DNA of 37,120 nucleotides. It comes from a virus. The DNA is taken from the IMG/VR virus record IMGVR_UViG_3300046002_004981, positions 1 through 37,120 of that record; one strand, given 5' to 3'. The translations under genes were made by a program, and so were the position numbers. The notes under the pieces were generated by a model. It made no database searches. It was not told the DNA's origin and was given only the letters and a program-made list of their open reading frames with translations. Of the stretch, positions 4,948 to 13,645 are shown piece after piece; the first letter of the stretch is position 1; every line of letters begins with the position of its first letter.

Positions 4948-6413
4948 CACAGCACCTCTAACGCAGCAATACGATCGGTCAATGCGCTTATCATAGTTTG
5001 TTGCTCTTGAGTTGCTTTAACAAGAGCAGCAATGATAGGTCTGCTGAAAAACCCATATAATCCGTCTTGGCCCATTGGCGCAGCTGAGGAGATAATAGGA
5101 GCTACTTGATCTGCAAAAAAACCAATTTCAGTAACAGCATCAACACCTCTATCTTCAATATCCCAAAGCCATTTATAGGCTTTTGGTTGTAATTGCATTA
5201 ATTCGGCAAGACCAGGAATAGGTGCTGTTAAATCCTCTTGTTTTAGTGATGAATCAGAATTTCTATATAGAAAACCAGTATTATTAATCCAGCAATCTGT
5301 TGAACCACCACCAACCCAATGCTCACCTTTTATATTGCTTGTAGCAATTAACGTAGTTCCAGCACTAATAGCACCGTCTGCTACAACACCTGAATTTGTA
5401 GAAATACTCCCAGTAGCAAACAAAGTGTTAGCTTCAACAGCGCCAGATGCTGTAACACTAGCAACATTAAGAGCAGCCGTATAAGTAATGTCACCCGCTG
5501 TTGTCGCATACGAAACCGACAAATTCTCTGGGCTTGTATAACCCCCACTGGAAGCTAGATAAACATATCTTGCGTATGTCGCATTGGTCGCATTGGTGGC
5601 ATTAGTCGCTGACCCAGCAGTTGAAGCATACCCTGCATTAGTAGCATATCCGGCATTAGTAGCTGTAACTGAATTACCAGTACAAGTTCCAGCAGTTCCA
5701 GCACTGGTAGCATACCCTGCATTGGTAGCATACCCTGCGTTAGTAGCATTAGTAGCGTTAGTAGCATTAGTAGCAGTCACTGAATTACCAGAGCAAGCAC
5801 CAGACGATCCTGATGTAGCCGCATAACTCGATACAGCTGTATTAAAGCTTGGATGCGTGGGATCAATAAAGCCATAGTAAGCTGAACTCAATCCAGCATC
5901 TAGCGTAACTGAATCATTAACCAGCGTTACAGTAGTTTTACCAGACGAATAAACCGGCAATATACTAATTGTGGCATAACAAACACCGCCCGATACTGAC
6001 GCCTTTACCCGGCGCGACGCGGTAAATACGCTCGTCTGGTCACCGACTACGCTAAATGATGTTGCGCTAATATAGGTTGCAGTACCTGTGAATAACACCC
6101 ACTCTGAGATAATAGGCGCACTGGTATCATTTACACCGCTTAAGTTATCGACTATTCTAATGACGGTGCCGGTGCTATCTGACAGCACCGCCTTGTAGTT
6201 AATCCCGGCTGTTAACCAGATTGGTGCGTCAGTCTCACCGCGTGCGTTTAGCACAATAGGGCTAGTTTGCGGCACATAACCAGCGCTATCGGTATAAGTA
6301 ACAGATTCTGTGCTACTACCCGCTTGATACCAGGTTAATAGACCACCCGATAAAGGCAATCCGCTGTCGTCTAATTGGGCATCGTTGAAAATTGGTGCAA
6401 GTTTTACGGTCAT
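4947..6413 (-). CDS. Tail fibre with low-complexity NAT/NAGYAT region and C-terminal S74 chaperone domain
   Basis: A 488-aa fibre. Residues 1-100 resemble an adaptor domain found on podophage fibres (KLAPIFNDAQLDDSGLPLSGG, then LNARGETDAPIWL). Residues 206-280 consist of NAT, NAGYAT and TSAGTAG repeats. The end (about 383-488) is an intramolecular chaperone of the peptidase S74 type, with the self-cleavage dyad S386-x4-K391 in SDSSLK. It then reads GLAELMQLQPKAYKW ... EIGFFADQVA and a final coiled coil. The chaperone helps trimerisation and is then cut off. The gene is preceded by hairpin copy B and followed by the lysis genes. Confidence 0.88.
   Translation of the reverse strand: MTVKLAPIFNDAQLDDSGLPLSGGLLTWYQAGSSTESVTYTDSAGYVPQTSPIVLNARGETDAPIWLTAGINYKAVLSDSTGTVIRIVDNLSGVNDTSAPIISEWVLFTGTATYISATSFSVVGDQTSVFTASRRVKASVSGGVCYATISILPVYSSGKTTVTLVNDSVTLDAGLSSAYYGFIDPTHPSFNTAVSSYAATSGSSGACSGNSVTATNATNATNATNAGYATNAGYATSAGTAGTCTGNSVTATNAGYATNAGYASTAGSATNATNATNATYARYVYLASSGGYTSPENLSVSYATTAGDITYTAALNVASVTASGAVEANTLFATGSISTNSGVVADGAISAGTTLIATSNIKGEHWVGGGSTDCWINNTGFLYRNSDSSLKQEDLTAPIPGLAELMQLQPKAYKWLWDIEDRGVDAVTEIGFFADQVAPIISSAAPMGQDGLYGFFSRPIIAALVKATQEQQTMISALTDRIAALEVL
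5574..5798 (-). repeat. Short tandem repeats encoding (NAT)n and NAGYAT units
   Basis: Mostly 9- and 18-bp units built from codons for Asn-Ala-Thr and Asn-Ala-Gly-Tyr-Ala-Thr, arranged in two blocks separated by an SGNSVTATN-type motif that is itself repeated. The repeats stay in frame, so changes in number would alter fibre length without breaking the gene. Confidence 0.85.
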
Positions 6414-6415
6414 GT

Positions 6416-6427
6416 CGTCTCCCGACG
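6416..6427 (-). promoter_or_regulatory. GGGA-loop hairpin carrying the Shine-Dalgarno, copy B
   Basis: Minus strand CGTC-GGGA-GACG: a 4-bp stem with GGGA loop, 2 nt before ATG 6413 of the S74 fibre gene. It lies in the 29-nt gap after the ejection-protein gene. Relative to copies A and D, the fourth base pair has changed on both sides (C-G in place of T-A), which preserves pairing. Confidence 0.65.
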
Positions 6428-6442
6428 TTATGAATGGTTAAT

Positions 6443-8311
6443 TTATCGTCTGTTAGATTGATTTAGAGCGCCATATAAAGCCGCTCGTCCTGCTGATGTA
6501 CTCATGTCAATCGGCCCTGATAATTTGTATTTTTTCATTAAACTTGCTGCATAGGCAGGATCAAGTTCAGCCCTTGCCAAGATGTCAGCAATTTCATTTG
6601 TTCGCCCTGATACGTTTGAAATACCTCTGGTTAATGGCCTTACTATATTAGAAAGCAATCCAGGCTTATCTTTAATATCAGTACCTAGCAATGCTCTAGT
6701 CACATCATCAGCAATCATGTCATTCATTTTCATGTTCTGCATGGTGTTTGAACCTTTTGCCATGCCCTGAGCGCCTCTAGTGCCAGCGGTAGCGGCTCTT
6801 GATGTGTTTTCTATAATTGCTTTTTGATTGGGCGATAGTTTTCCCATTAGCTTTTCATTAAGCGTTTTACCTTTTAATGATGCCGCTGAAAAAGGAAATA
6901 CTTCTTCCTGACTGCCGGATCTATTGCTGACAATACTGGTTTTATTTGTCGCATCTGCCAATAATTTTTTAGCCTCTTTTGATTGTGTTAATTGCCTAAC
7001 ACCAATAGCTTGTGACTTTAAAAACTTCTCAAACTCTGGCTCTGTTTGTGTCAGTGAGTTGGCTAATTCTTTTTTTACATAACCTAAAGCGTGGCCTGCT
7101 TTTGCAATCTGCATAGACTTGGGGTCGTCAAATTTACCTCTAAGCGCATCATCTATGTATTGCTTGAAGTTATAAACTTCATTAAAACCAACATCGCCAT
7201 TAGGTATTTTTTCTAAAGCCGCTTCCAATCCATCAACAATAGCTGGATTTCCTTGGTGCTTTGTTATTGAGCTTTGTAATGAAGCAATGACATTATCGGT
7301 ATTAACGGGTAAGTTTCTTTCTCGCATTGGCATAGATTCTGTGGTTACAAGGCTTTTTAAGTAGTCTTGTTTTCTTGCCAATCTTGAATCAGTGCCTACT
7401 GCTTTATTTGCATAATCTTTTAAGGCTTTAGCATTATTAAATGACCTTTCACTTAGTAATGATGATGATGTTGGGTCATTCTCAACAAACCTTGCCAATC
7501 CAGATATGCCAGCATTTCCAGCTATATCGGACGACCTAGCTTTAAAATCTCTAATGGGATTTACCCCTGAAATATCACCTTGCTCAAGTAATCTTTGTAC
7601 TGTCTCAGCCTCATTCCCTGCTTGTCGATTTAACGTTCTTCCTGCTAATGGCTCTAAATAACCACCTACGCTTTGTGCAACTCTAACACCTGTTCTTGCA
7701 GTAGGCGCCGCCATACTCATTAGGCTACCACTACCCATGCCAGCACCAGCACCGATAACCGCTTGAGTTATTGGAGAAGCGCCGCGATCTTTTGCAACTT
7801 CACTCGCGCCCTTACTTATGGCCGCTGTTGTTGCTGTCTGTATGGGAGCATTGGAGCCAATGATTTTAGATGCAAGAGAAGGTATTCCTTTTAACTTACT
7901 TGCAAAACTTAAAGGAACCGCAAAGCTAGATGCTGTTCTAGCCATCTCCATTGGAATCTTCTCACCACCCTCTGCGGTGGGCATATTAAAATAATCAGCT
8001 AGATTAGTGCCGTATTTTTGAGTATCTATACTTTCTGGTGGCGTTAATGGTGTAACTGGCTTATTGGCAGGAGAGCCGATATTTCCTAAAGCACTGACTG
8101 TGTTATATAGCCCACCTGGTACGGATGCAACACCCTCTAACAACGCCCTGCCACCAAGTCCAGCTATACGACTTATCGTCTCAGGATGCTGCTCTGGCTT
8201 TCCATAAACTTGCGCTTCTATTTCAGATTGCGCTCTAGCTTCATCATAATCATCAGGCACTTCAAACTTGCCCACCTTGCCGTCAGGAAATTGAAACTTA
8301 GCGACTTTCAT
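6443..8311 (-). CDS. Ejection / internal virion protein (622 aa)
   Basis: A long alanine-, glycine- and serine-rich protein placed last in a block of three large genes between tail and fibre genes, where podophages encode proteins ejected with the DNA. The N-terminus (MKVAKFQFPDGKVGKFEVPDDYDEA) is a small beta module often seen at the start of such proteins. Hydrophobic, glycine-rich segments near 145-205 (AAISKGASEVAKD, then VIGAGAGMGSG) could insert in the membrane. The rest is mostly helical. ATG 8311 overlaps the upstream stop as TAATG. No enzymatic motif was seen. Confidence 0.7.
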   Translation of the reverse strand: MKVAKFQFPDGKVGKFEVPDDYDEARAQSEIEAQVYGKPEQHPETISRIAGLGGRALLEGVASVPGGLYNTVSALGNIGSPANKPVTPLTPPESIDTQKYGTNLADYFNMPTAEGGEKIPMEMARTASSFAVPLSFASKLKGIPSLASKIIGSNAPIQTATTAAISKGASEVAKDRGASPITQAVIGAGAGMGSGSLMSMAAPTARTGVRVAQSVGGYLEPLAGRTLNRQAGNEAETVQRLLEQGDISGVNPIRDFKARSSDIAGNAGISGLARFVENDPTSSSLLSERSFNNAKALKDYANKAVGTDSRLARKQDYLKSLVTTESMPMRERNLPVNTDNVIASLQSSITKHQGNPAIVDGLEAALEKIPNGDVGFNEVYNFKQYIDDALRGKFDDPKSMQIAKAGHALGYVKKELANSLTQTEPEFEKFLKSQAIGVRQLTQSKEAKKLLADATNKTSIVSNRSGSQEEVFPFSAASLKGKTLNEKLMGKLSPNQKAIIENTSRAATAGTRGAQGMAKGSNTMQNMKMNDMIADDVTRALLGTDIKDKPGLLSNIVRPLTRGISNVSGRTNEIADILARAELDPAYAASLMKKYKLSGPIDMSTSAGRAALYGALNQSNRR

Positions 8312-9480
8312 TATTCAAACCCCAAAAACTTAAGCTTTCCTTTTGGCTTTGCTTTTTCTTTGTCAACATCTGCTTGTAATGCCGCCCTATCTTCTGCTGT
8401 AAGGTTTTCTGGGTGCTTCATATCTATTTGTATATTTTCATTTCCAACTGGCATTGTGCGTTGTTGGAGATACTCTGGAGGAATACCAACTTGCAATCCC
8501 CTTATGGCGGTTTCTCTTGCGTTTTGTTTATTAGCTAATGTCTCGTCATCGTCATTTGGCTGTGGGAAATATTGCTTTTGTGTGTTTTCAAATTCTTGAT
8601 CGCTTATAGATGCCCCAGTCTCGGGCCTTAAAACGGAATTAGCAAATTGCCTTTGCGCTTGTATTATTTGCCTATCGTTTGCAGAAATAGCTTTGTTAGC
8701 AGCCCATCCAGCTAACGGAACACCTTCCATGCTTTTTGCTATTGTTGTTGCATTTGGGTCGTAATCTTTGCCTATCTTTGTAATAACATCATTTGCTTCA
8801 ATCATTCTCGTGCTGAAATCAATATTTTTTCGTTGCCAATCAAGCAATGGCTTCGGCTCTGCCTGTTTTGGTGGCAATCCAGTCTGACGAGTTTCTCCTG
8901 TTTGCGGATTAACTTGATAAGCGCCGTCTTGCGCTGAACTCCAACTAACAGGTGGTCTTGTTGCATCAGCTCTAGCGCCTGCTAATTCTAAATTCATGGG
9001 GAATAAAGCTTTTTGTTTAGCTACCTCGTAATCAATATCCGCTTGGCTATGCTTCGGCTCGCTATCATAAGCCGCCAGAGTCCTTATCGCATTAATATCA
9101 ATAGGCGTATTAGGATCGTAGGGTTTGCCAAACACTTTGGATAAATGAGGTGCGTAAATATGCCCGACTTGATTAACAATCTGATCGTATTCTGGCGAAC
9201 CCTCCGGTATGCCCTGTGCTTTAGCTTGGGCATTTGATTGCGTTAAAACCGCTTTAGCCATGCCACTGCCGAGCATGACCTTTTGTTGGGTTTGCTTAGT
9301 TTCACCACTATCAAGCTCAAGCTGATCAGTTCTATCTTTCATGGCAAAGTCTTGCGGCGCACGTTGTAGCTTAAGCGCGTTCATTTGATTTTGTTGCACG
9401 CTGCTATTGGCATCAGCATATTCTTTCATGTAATCAGCCATTGATCTGGCTTGTAATACGGGTGGCATTGGGATGTCCAT
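8311..9480 (-). CDS. Internal virion / ejection-block protein (389 aa)
   Basis: A mostly helical, glutamine- and alanine-rich protein with a low-hydrophobicity N-terminal half. A conserved-looking C-terminal segment reads LRPETGASISDQEFENTQKQYFPQ, then GIPPEYLQQR. Segments of this type occur in structural proteins of BPP-1/BcepC6B-like podophages, but I cannot give a function. It lies between the repeat-rich ejection protein and the 622-aa protein, with TAATG coupling to the latter. A role as an internal head or DNA-ejection component is inferred from position. Confidence 0.65.
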   Translation of the reverse strand: MDIPMPPVLQARSMADYMKEYADANSSVQQNQMNALKLQRAPQDFAMKDRTDQLELDSGETKQTQQKVMLGSGMAKAVLTQSNAQAKAQGIPEGSPEYDQIVNQVGHIYAPHLSKVFGKPYDPNTPIDINAIRTLAAYDSEPKHSQADIDYEVAKQKALFPMNLELAGARADATRPPVSWSSAQDGAYQVNPQTGETRQTGLPPKQAEPKPLLDWQRKNIDFSTRMIEANDVITKIGKDYDPNATTIAKSMEGVPLAGWAANKAISANDRQIIQAQRQFANSVLRPETGASISDQEFENTQKQYFPQPNDDDETLANKQNARETAIRGLQVGIPPEYLQQRTMPVGNENIQIDMKHPENLTAEDRAALQADVDKEKAKPKGKLKFLGFE

Positions 9481-9495
9481 AATTAACCTTATTAG

Positions 9496-11076
9496 TTATG
9501 CAAAAGTTTTCATGCTACTGGGGAACATAGAGTTTTGACTCCACATATTGCTATTGCCTAAACTTTGCGTATTAGAGATATTAGGTGCGTTGGTGTAACC
9601 GCCCGATGGCACACTACTACTTCCTCCGCCGCTATTGGCTTTATAGTATCCCATGCCGTCATTAATGCTATTAGTTATGCCTGTCACCATATTGGCATTG
9701 TTTTGCCCTTGCGCCATCGCTAATCCGGCATTGGTATTACCCAGATTTGATGCTGTACCGGCAATATTTGCAGCGCCGGTCATTGAATAATTGCCTTGAG
9801 CGCCTGCCGCTGCTTGCCCGTTATTAGCCATTGTTTGCAAGCGATTAAACGCATTATTTTTGTTGGTTGTATCTCGATTAAACGCACTGTTGTACGCATT
9901 TTCTGAATTATTGAAATTCGAGGTATTTCGATTAAACGCATCATTATAAAATGCTCTAGAATTAGTGGCATTTGATGTATTTCGATTAAACGCATCCATA
10001 TAAGACGCCCTAGAATTAGTGAAATTCGAGGTATTTCGATTAAACGCATCATTATAAAATGCTCGCGAGTTAATAGCCTTTGTCATATTTCGGTCAAACG
10101 CTTTATCATACGAGCCTTGCGCCCTGTCAAATGCTGCTTGATACTCGGTTGACGCCATTCCTTGCGCATAATCATTAACATCCTTAAGCTGTCGCCCAGA
10201 GAGCAAAGAACCCCGCGAAGCCGCTGAATTATTAACACCCTGCATCCCTTGTTCATATCGAAACTGATAGCCTGGGGTTGCTTGCAACTCCTCTAATGAA
10301 TTGACCATCGGTGTATAGCCGGGGTCATTCTTGTACTGCTCCATGCCAAAATCAAGCGACGTCATGGGCGAATAGCCTGGGTCATTCTTGTATTGTTCTT
10401 CACCAAACGCTAAAGACGTCATTGGCGTATAACCTGGGTCTTTCTTATATTGTTCTTCACCAAACGCCAACGAAGTTACTGGTGCATAGCCGGGGTCTTT
10501 CTTATATTGTTCTTCACCAAACGCCAAAGACGTTACGGGTGTATAACCAGGATCTTTCTTATACGACGCCAAGTCATAAGTGTCATTTAAGCTACCCTTT
10601 TTACCCTGCCCTTGATAGGTGTCGCCCTGCTTGGCTTTTAGCGCTTGATACTTAGCAGATAAGCCTTTGTAGATTTCAGACGTTTGCGGGCTGACATCCC
10701 AACCAGAGTTGCCTGTTGCATTTGACATTGAATTAACCCAAGCAGGGTCAAGCTCACTACCTTTTAGAACCTGATCCCACAAAGGATCGCCACTTTGCCC
10801 TAATGCGTAACTCGTTGGCGTGGGTGTTTTAGGCTGATCCAATCCCATTTGATAAGCAAGCTCTCGATTTGCAGAGCCGCCTGTGTCTGCGTAAGGCTGC
10901 ATATCAGCACGCGCCGTACCGACACCTTGCTGTATGGCTCTAGTTGCATTTGCCGCCCCTGCTGCCGCTGCTTTACCGGCTTTGCCATTTGCGCTTGATT
11001 GCATTGCCCCGCTTGCTATTGATCCCGCTGCGCCTACCCCTGCTGCTACTGCTGCTGCTGTTGCAAATCCTGCCAT
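9496..11076 (-). CDS. Repeat-rich internal virion (DNA-transfer-like) protein
   Basis: A 526-aa protein. The N-terminus (about 1-60) is an Ala/Gly-rich hydrophobic helix that could enter a membrane. Five 19-aa units of the DPGYxPxTSLAFGEEQYK type occupy about 172-265. They lead into a unique TPGYQFRYEQGMQGVNNSAA ... LLSG segment (267-295) that is typical of the podophage ejection-block family. Five to six 18-aa units of AFNRNTSNxTNSRAxYxD then occupy about 326-412, and the tail is Asn/Gly/Ser-rich. ATG 11076 has GGAG 7 nt upstream. A head-internal protein released during infection is the likely role. Confidence 0.72.
   Translation of the reverse strand: MAGFATAAAVAAGVGAAGSIASGAMQSSANGKAGKAAAAGAANATRAIQQGVGTARADMQPYADTGGSANRELAYQMGLDQPKTPTPTSYALGQSGDPLWDQVLKGSELDPAWVNSMSNATGNSGWDVSPQTSEIYKGLSAKYQALKAKQGDTYQGQGKKGSLNDTYDLASYKKDPGYTPVTSLAFGEEQYKKDPGYAPVTSLAFGEEQYKKDPGYTPMTSLAFGEEQYKNDPGYSPMTSLDFGMEQYKNDPGYTPMVNSLEELQATPGYQFRYEQGMQGVNNSAASRGSLLSGRQLKDVNDYAQGMASTEYQAAFDRAQGSYDKAFDRNMTKAINSRAFYNDAFNRNTSNFTNSRASYMDAFNRNTSNATNSRAFYNDAFNRNTSNFNNSENAYNSAFNRDTTNKNNAFNRLQTMANNGQAAAGAQGNYSMTGAANIAGTASNLGNTNAGLAMAQGQNNANMVTGITNSINDGMGYYKANSGGGSSSVPSGGYTNAPNISNTQSLGNSNMWSQNSMFPSSMKTFA
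9841..10101 (-). repeat. 54-bp tandem repeat array in the ejection protein gene
   Basis: About five copies of a 54-bp unit encoding AFNRNTSNxTNSRAxYxD, residues about 326-412. Central copies are nearly identical while the outer ones have drifted, which suggests recent expansion by unequal recombination from the middle outwards. Confidence 0.85.
10279..10563 (-). repeat. 57-bp tandem repeat array in the ejection protein gene
   Basis: Five copies of a 57-bp unit encoding YKKDPGYTPVTSLAFGEEQ and variants, at residues about 172-265. The last copy is degenerate and precedes a single conserved PGYQFRYEQG segment. The units therefore look like duplicated versions of that segment's beginning. Confidence 0.87.
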
Positions 11077-11077
11077 G

Positions 11078-11542
11078 TTAGTTCTCCAAAACCTTAGTTA
11101 ATTCATCAATCCACGATATATCGCCGTCATTCATTAATACAGATTCTATTTCAGCTAAATCCGTTAATGGTGTTGCATGTATCGTCGTTAGCACCGTATC
11201 TTCATGAGCAAACAATAATTTCTTTGTATTGGCTTTTGCTTCATAAATAAACGGCGCTTGCACTCTAAACTTGTCATCATCGGTCATAATGGTAATGTCA
11301 CCCTGTGAAATCATTAACAAATGATCTTCGGTATGTACTTTGCCCGTTCCCGCTATGCCTGCGATCATGGTTGCTTCTCTCGCATACATGCCACCGTGAA
11401 TAAAGTTTCTGACCGGAATATCATCGGCAATGTTCTCGCCTTGCGTAAATATCCACTCAACGACTTCTATTTTTTGACGGTTGGACATCGCACTAACATC
11501 AATGGCGTTATTTTTAATAATATCCATAAAGTTAAACTCCAT
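11078..11542 (-). CDS. Cupin-like virion-associated protein
   Basis: A 154-aa protein with a double-stranded beta-helix-like core. Residues about 51-110 read GGMYAREATMIAGIAGTGKVHTEDHL, then SQGDITIMTDDDKFRVQAP, the pattern of a small cupin barrel. Two histidines and a late TTIHAT motif could hold a metal. The family is common in podophage structural clusters. Whether it is structural or enzymatic is not known. ATG 11542 overlaps the upstream stop (TGATG) and is preferred over the GTG one codon earlier. It sits between tail and ejection genes. Confidence 0.7.
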   Translation of the reverse strand: MEFNFMDIIKNNAIDVSAMSNRQKIEVVEWIFTQGENIADDIPVRNFIHGGMYAREATMIAGIAGTGKVHTEDHLLMISQGDITIMTDDDKFRVQAPFIYEAKANTKKLLFAHEDTVLTTIHATPLTDLAEIESVLMNDGDISWIDELTKVLEN

Positions 11543-11760
11543 CACGCCACCCTCTGCATGACAATCGAGCCATTGCGATAAAAGCCATTAACCGGAATAC
11601 CACCTAACGCTGCCGCTGCATCATTGGCGTAATTCTTAAGTGTGACATGACTGGTTGGGATGGAGCTTAAATAGTCAGTGAGTTGTGAGAAATACTGCAC
11701 CCATGCCAGAGGTAATTCACCTTGTATGGGTGTTCGGTCCGGTGGTTGGGGTATCTTCAT
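11542..11760 (-). CDS. 72-aa structural-region protein
   Basis: A short protein starting MKIPQPPDRTPIQGELP and ending in a beta-rich tail, GIPVNGFYRNGSIVMQRVA. Tails of this type occur in other phages beside tail genes and may pack against a trimeric partner. The start overlaps the stop of the gp10-like gene (ATGA) and the end couples to the cupin-like gene. I do not know its function. A minor tail or assembly component is the best guess. Confidence 0.6.
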   Translation of the reverse strand: MKIPQPPDRTPIQGELPLAWVQYFSQLTDYLSSIPTSHVTLKNYANDAAAALGGIPVNGFYRNGSIVMQRVA

Positions 11761-13199
11761 GATTGCAACTCCTGCGCTTCGACTATCGCAGCAATCATCA
11801 CCACCTTAACCGGATCAGTAATACGAAGCTTAAACAGCCAGTCTCTCGACATGCCCAAACGTCGCCACTCAGCGCGGCTCAAATACTGACCAATCTTGCC
11901 AAACGTCGTCCACAACTCTTTGCCCCAAGTATGTCCACCGTCACGGCTGATCTGTAGCATGATAGTAGGATTAGCACCTTGTCCTGAAATCAAGCCGACA
12001 CCGCCCTCCATGTCCAGCCTTAAGCGCCTGATCGTCATATTGTTGCGACTGCTTGAAAAGATATGTCCGCTAGTCAATTCACGTTCAATCGGTAGCCCGT
12101 TATCCGTAATCGCATCAGCATCTAAATAATATAATTGCCCATCGTCGTAATCAGACACAATGTAATTTGTGCCAAAGCCTGCGCCCATGTCACCGGTATG
12201 ACGGCTAATGCCCCATGATTTTAGTTGTGACCATGCGCCTGACTGAAAATCATACAACCATGATTTTCCCTCAGCTTGGAACGTAATCTGATAGAACGCC
12301 CGACCATTGAGATAATAACCAAAGCCGACGGCGTCACTGGGCGTCGCGTAGTTATTGAACAGGTAATCAATATCCACGCTAGAAATGGGTATTAACTGAT
12401 AGCCTTGGAGCTGACATACCGACATAGCGCCTTGTTTATTGCGAAACAGTCCGGTATGAAACCCTAAACAGCGTGCTAATGACCAACGTGCAGCCAGTCC
12501 ACTCTCTGTGGGTGAGCCATTAACGCGCGTGAATGGAAACGCTTGATCGCCGGTATTTGCCCATAATTCAATCGAACTGGTGCCAAACAATGCGAGATAG
12601 CCTTTATCGGCTGCCACTGCGACCAAGTCATCAGGATTAGATTCTGCTGTGGCATAGTTCAGTCCCTGCCAGCTTAAACCATCATAAACAGTGGAAATAT
12701 AAAACTGCCCGGTAGCAATGCGATTAGTGATGAAATAGCCATCCAGGAATGTAACGGTATCAGCCGCGTAAGGTATTGGATTAGCACCTGTCGTTAAAAT
12801 ATTGGTTATTGCATGAGATACCGCATCATAGATATAAGCCGCTGTGCCGGTAACAATACAAAGCTGATGACCAACGCTACCATTATTAGCCATTGACACA
12901 CGCCCTTCAAGATCAGTAATGGAGAGTGTATAGCGTGTTGATGTACCGTCAGCCGCCACAATAAACAGATTGCCACGCTGAACCACACAAAGAATATTGT
13001 AAGCCTCAAACCAGTGCATGCCGCGTGTGGGTGATGCGCCTAAATTGGTAAACAAATTTAAGCCGGGCGTGTTGTAAGCCACTACCTGTGATTTATCAAC
13101 ATCAACTTGCATGTCGTAATACAAATTAAGCCGATGTGCCGCTGTGATGTTAGGCGACTTAGACTGCTGACCGAGGCCGAAAAGCTTAATTTCTGGCAT
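11757..13199 (-). CDS. P22 gp10-like packaged-DNA stabilisation / tail hub protein
   Basis: A 480-aa protein close in size to P22 gp10 (472 aa), which closes the portal channel after packaging. The start MPEIKLFGLGQQSKSPNITAA, then RLNLYYDMQ ... YNTPGLNLFTNLG, is the family's signature beginning. It is followed by beta-propeller-like strands (FLDGYFITNRIATGQFYIS and similar). It lies one gene downstream of the gp4-like adaptor, as in P22-type tail machines. TAATG couples it to the upstream gene. Confidence 0.87.
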   Translation of the reverse strand: MPEIKLFGLGQQSKSPNITAAHRLNLYYDMQVDVDKSQVVAYNTPGLNLFTNLGASPTRGMHWFEAYNILCVVQRGNLFIVAADGTSTRYTLSITDLEGRVSMANNGSVGHQLCIVTGTAAYIYDAVSHAITNILTTGANPIPYAADTVTFLDGYFITNRIATGQFYISTVYDGLSWQGLNYATAESNPDDLVAVAADKGYLALFGTSSIELWANTGDQAFPFTRVNGSPTESGLAARWSLARCLGFHTGLFRNKQGAMSVCQLQGYQLIPISSVDIDYLFNNYATPSDAVGFGYYLNGRAFYQITFQAEGKSWLYDFQSGAWSQLKSWGISRHTGDMGAGFGTNYIVSDYDDGQLYYLDADAITDNGLPIERELTSGHIFSSSRNNMTIRRLRLDMEGGVGLISGQGANPTIMLQISRDGGHTWGKELWTTFGKIGQYLSRAEWRRLGMSRDWLFKLRITDPVKVVMIAAIVEAQELQS

Positions 13200-13645
13200 T
13201 ATCTATTCCAATAATCTGAAATTAACGAACCATTACGCCTAGGCAATAATGTTTGCTTATCATTTACCCCTGACCAAGGTGATTGCCCTTGTAATTTACG
13301 CCATGCTGCATGAGATATCGCTTTCTTTGCAATATCATCGGGCACTCTATCTTCTTCGCCCATTGTCATCAAATTAGCTAGCTGGTTTTCAGACAAATTA
13401 GGAACCATTGTTGGTATTTCTCCATAAGCATCCGTTCCTATGCCTATTTCTGTCGAATAACCACCATCAGGACGCGATACTTCGCCAAAATAGCCAAGCC
13501 CTTTAGGTCTTAATGGGTCTTGTACTTGTGACTCTTGATAGCGATTGCCATACCCATAATCAGGCATACCAGCAGACATACCGACTGGCTGTCTGTATTT
13601 AGCTGTTAATCGTTGTTGCTGCAATAACTCTTTTAAGGTTGCCAT
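13199..13645 (-). CDS. Conserved tail-region protein
   Basis: A 148-aa protein with a Gln-rich helical N-terminus (LKELLQQQRLTAKYRQ). The conserved segment around 49-90 reads GLGYFGEVSRPDGGYSTEIGIG, then EIPTMVPNLSENQL. A helix follows (AKKAISHAAWRKLQGQSPW). This segment occurs in proteins of many phages next to tail or ejection genes. Its biochemical role is not known to me. It sits between the gp4-like adaptor and gp10-like hub genes, so a tail-machine or internal component is likely. Confidence 0.65.
   Translation of the reverse strand: MATLKELLQQQRLTAKYRQPVGMSAGMPDYGYGNRYQESQVQDPLRPKGLGYFGEVSRPDGGYSTEIGIGTDAYGEIPTMVPNLSENQLANLMTMGEEDRVPDDIAKKAISHAAWRKLQGQSPWSGVNDKQTLLPRRNGSLISDYWNR

Noticed and set aside
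10279-10563. CRISPR-like array
   Set aside because: The 57-bp units have no unique spacers of constant size and encode in-frame protein repeats. No cas genes are present.
10311-10655. Plus-strand repetitive frame opposite the ejection protein
   Set aside because: It is the mirror of the 57-bp in-frame repeat array; codon bias and context support only the minus-strand gene. The same holds for the plus-strand frame at 5584-5826 opposite the S74 fibre.
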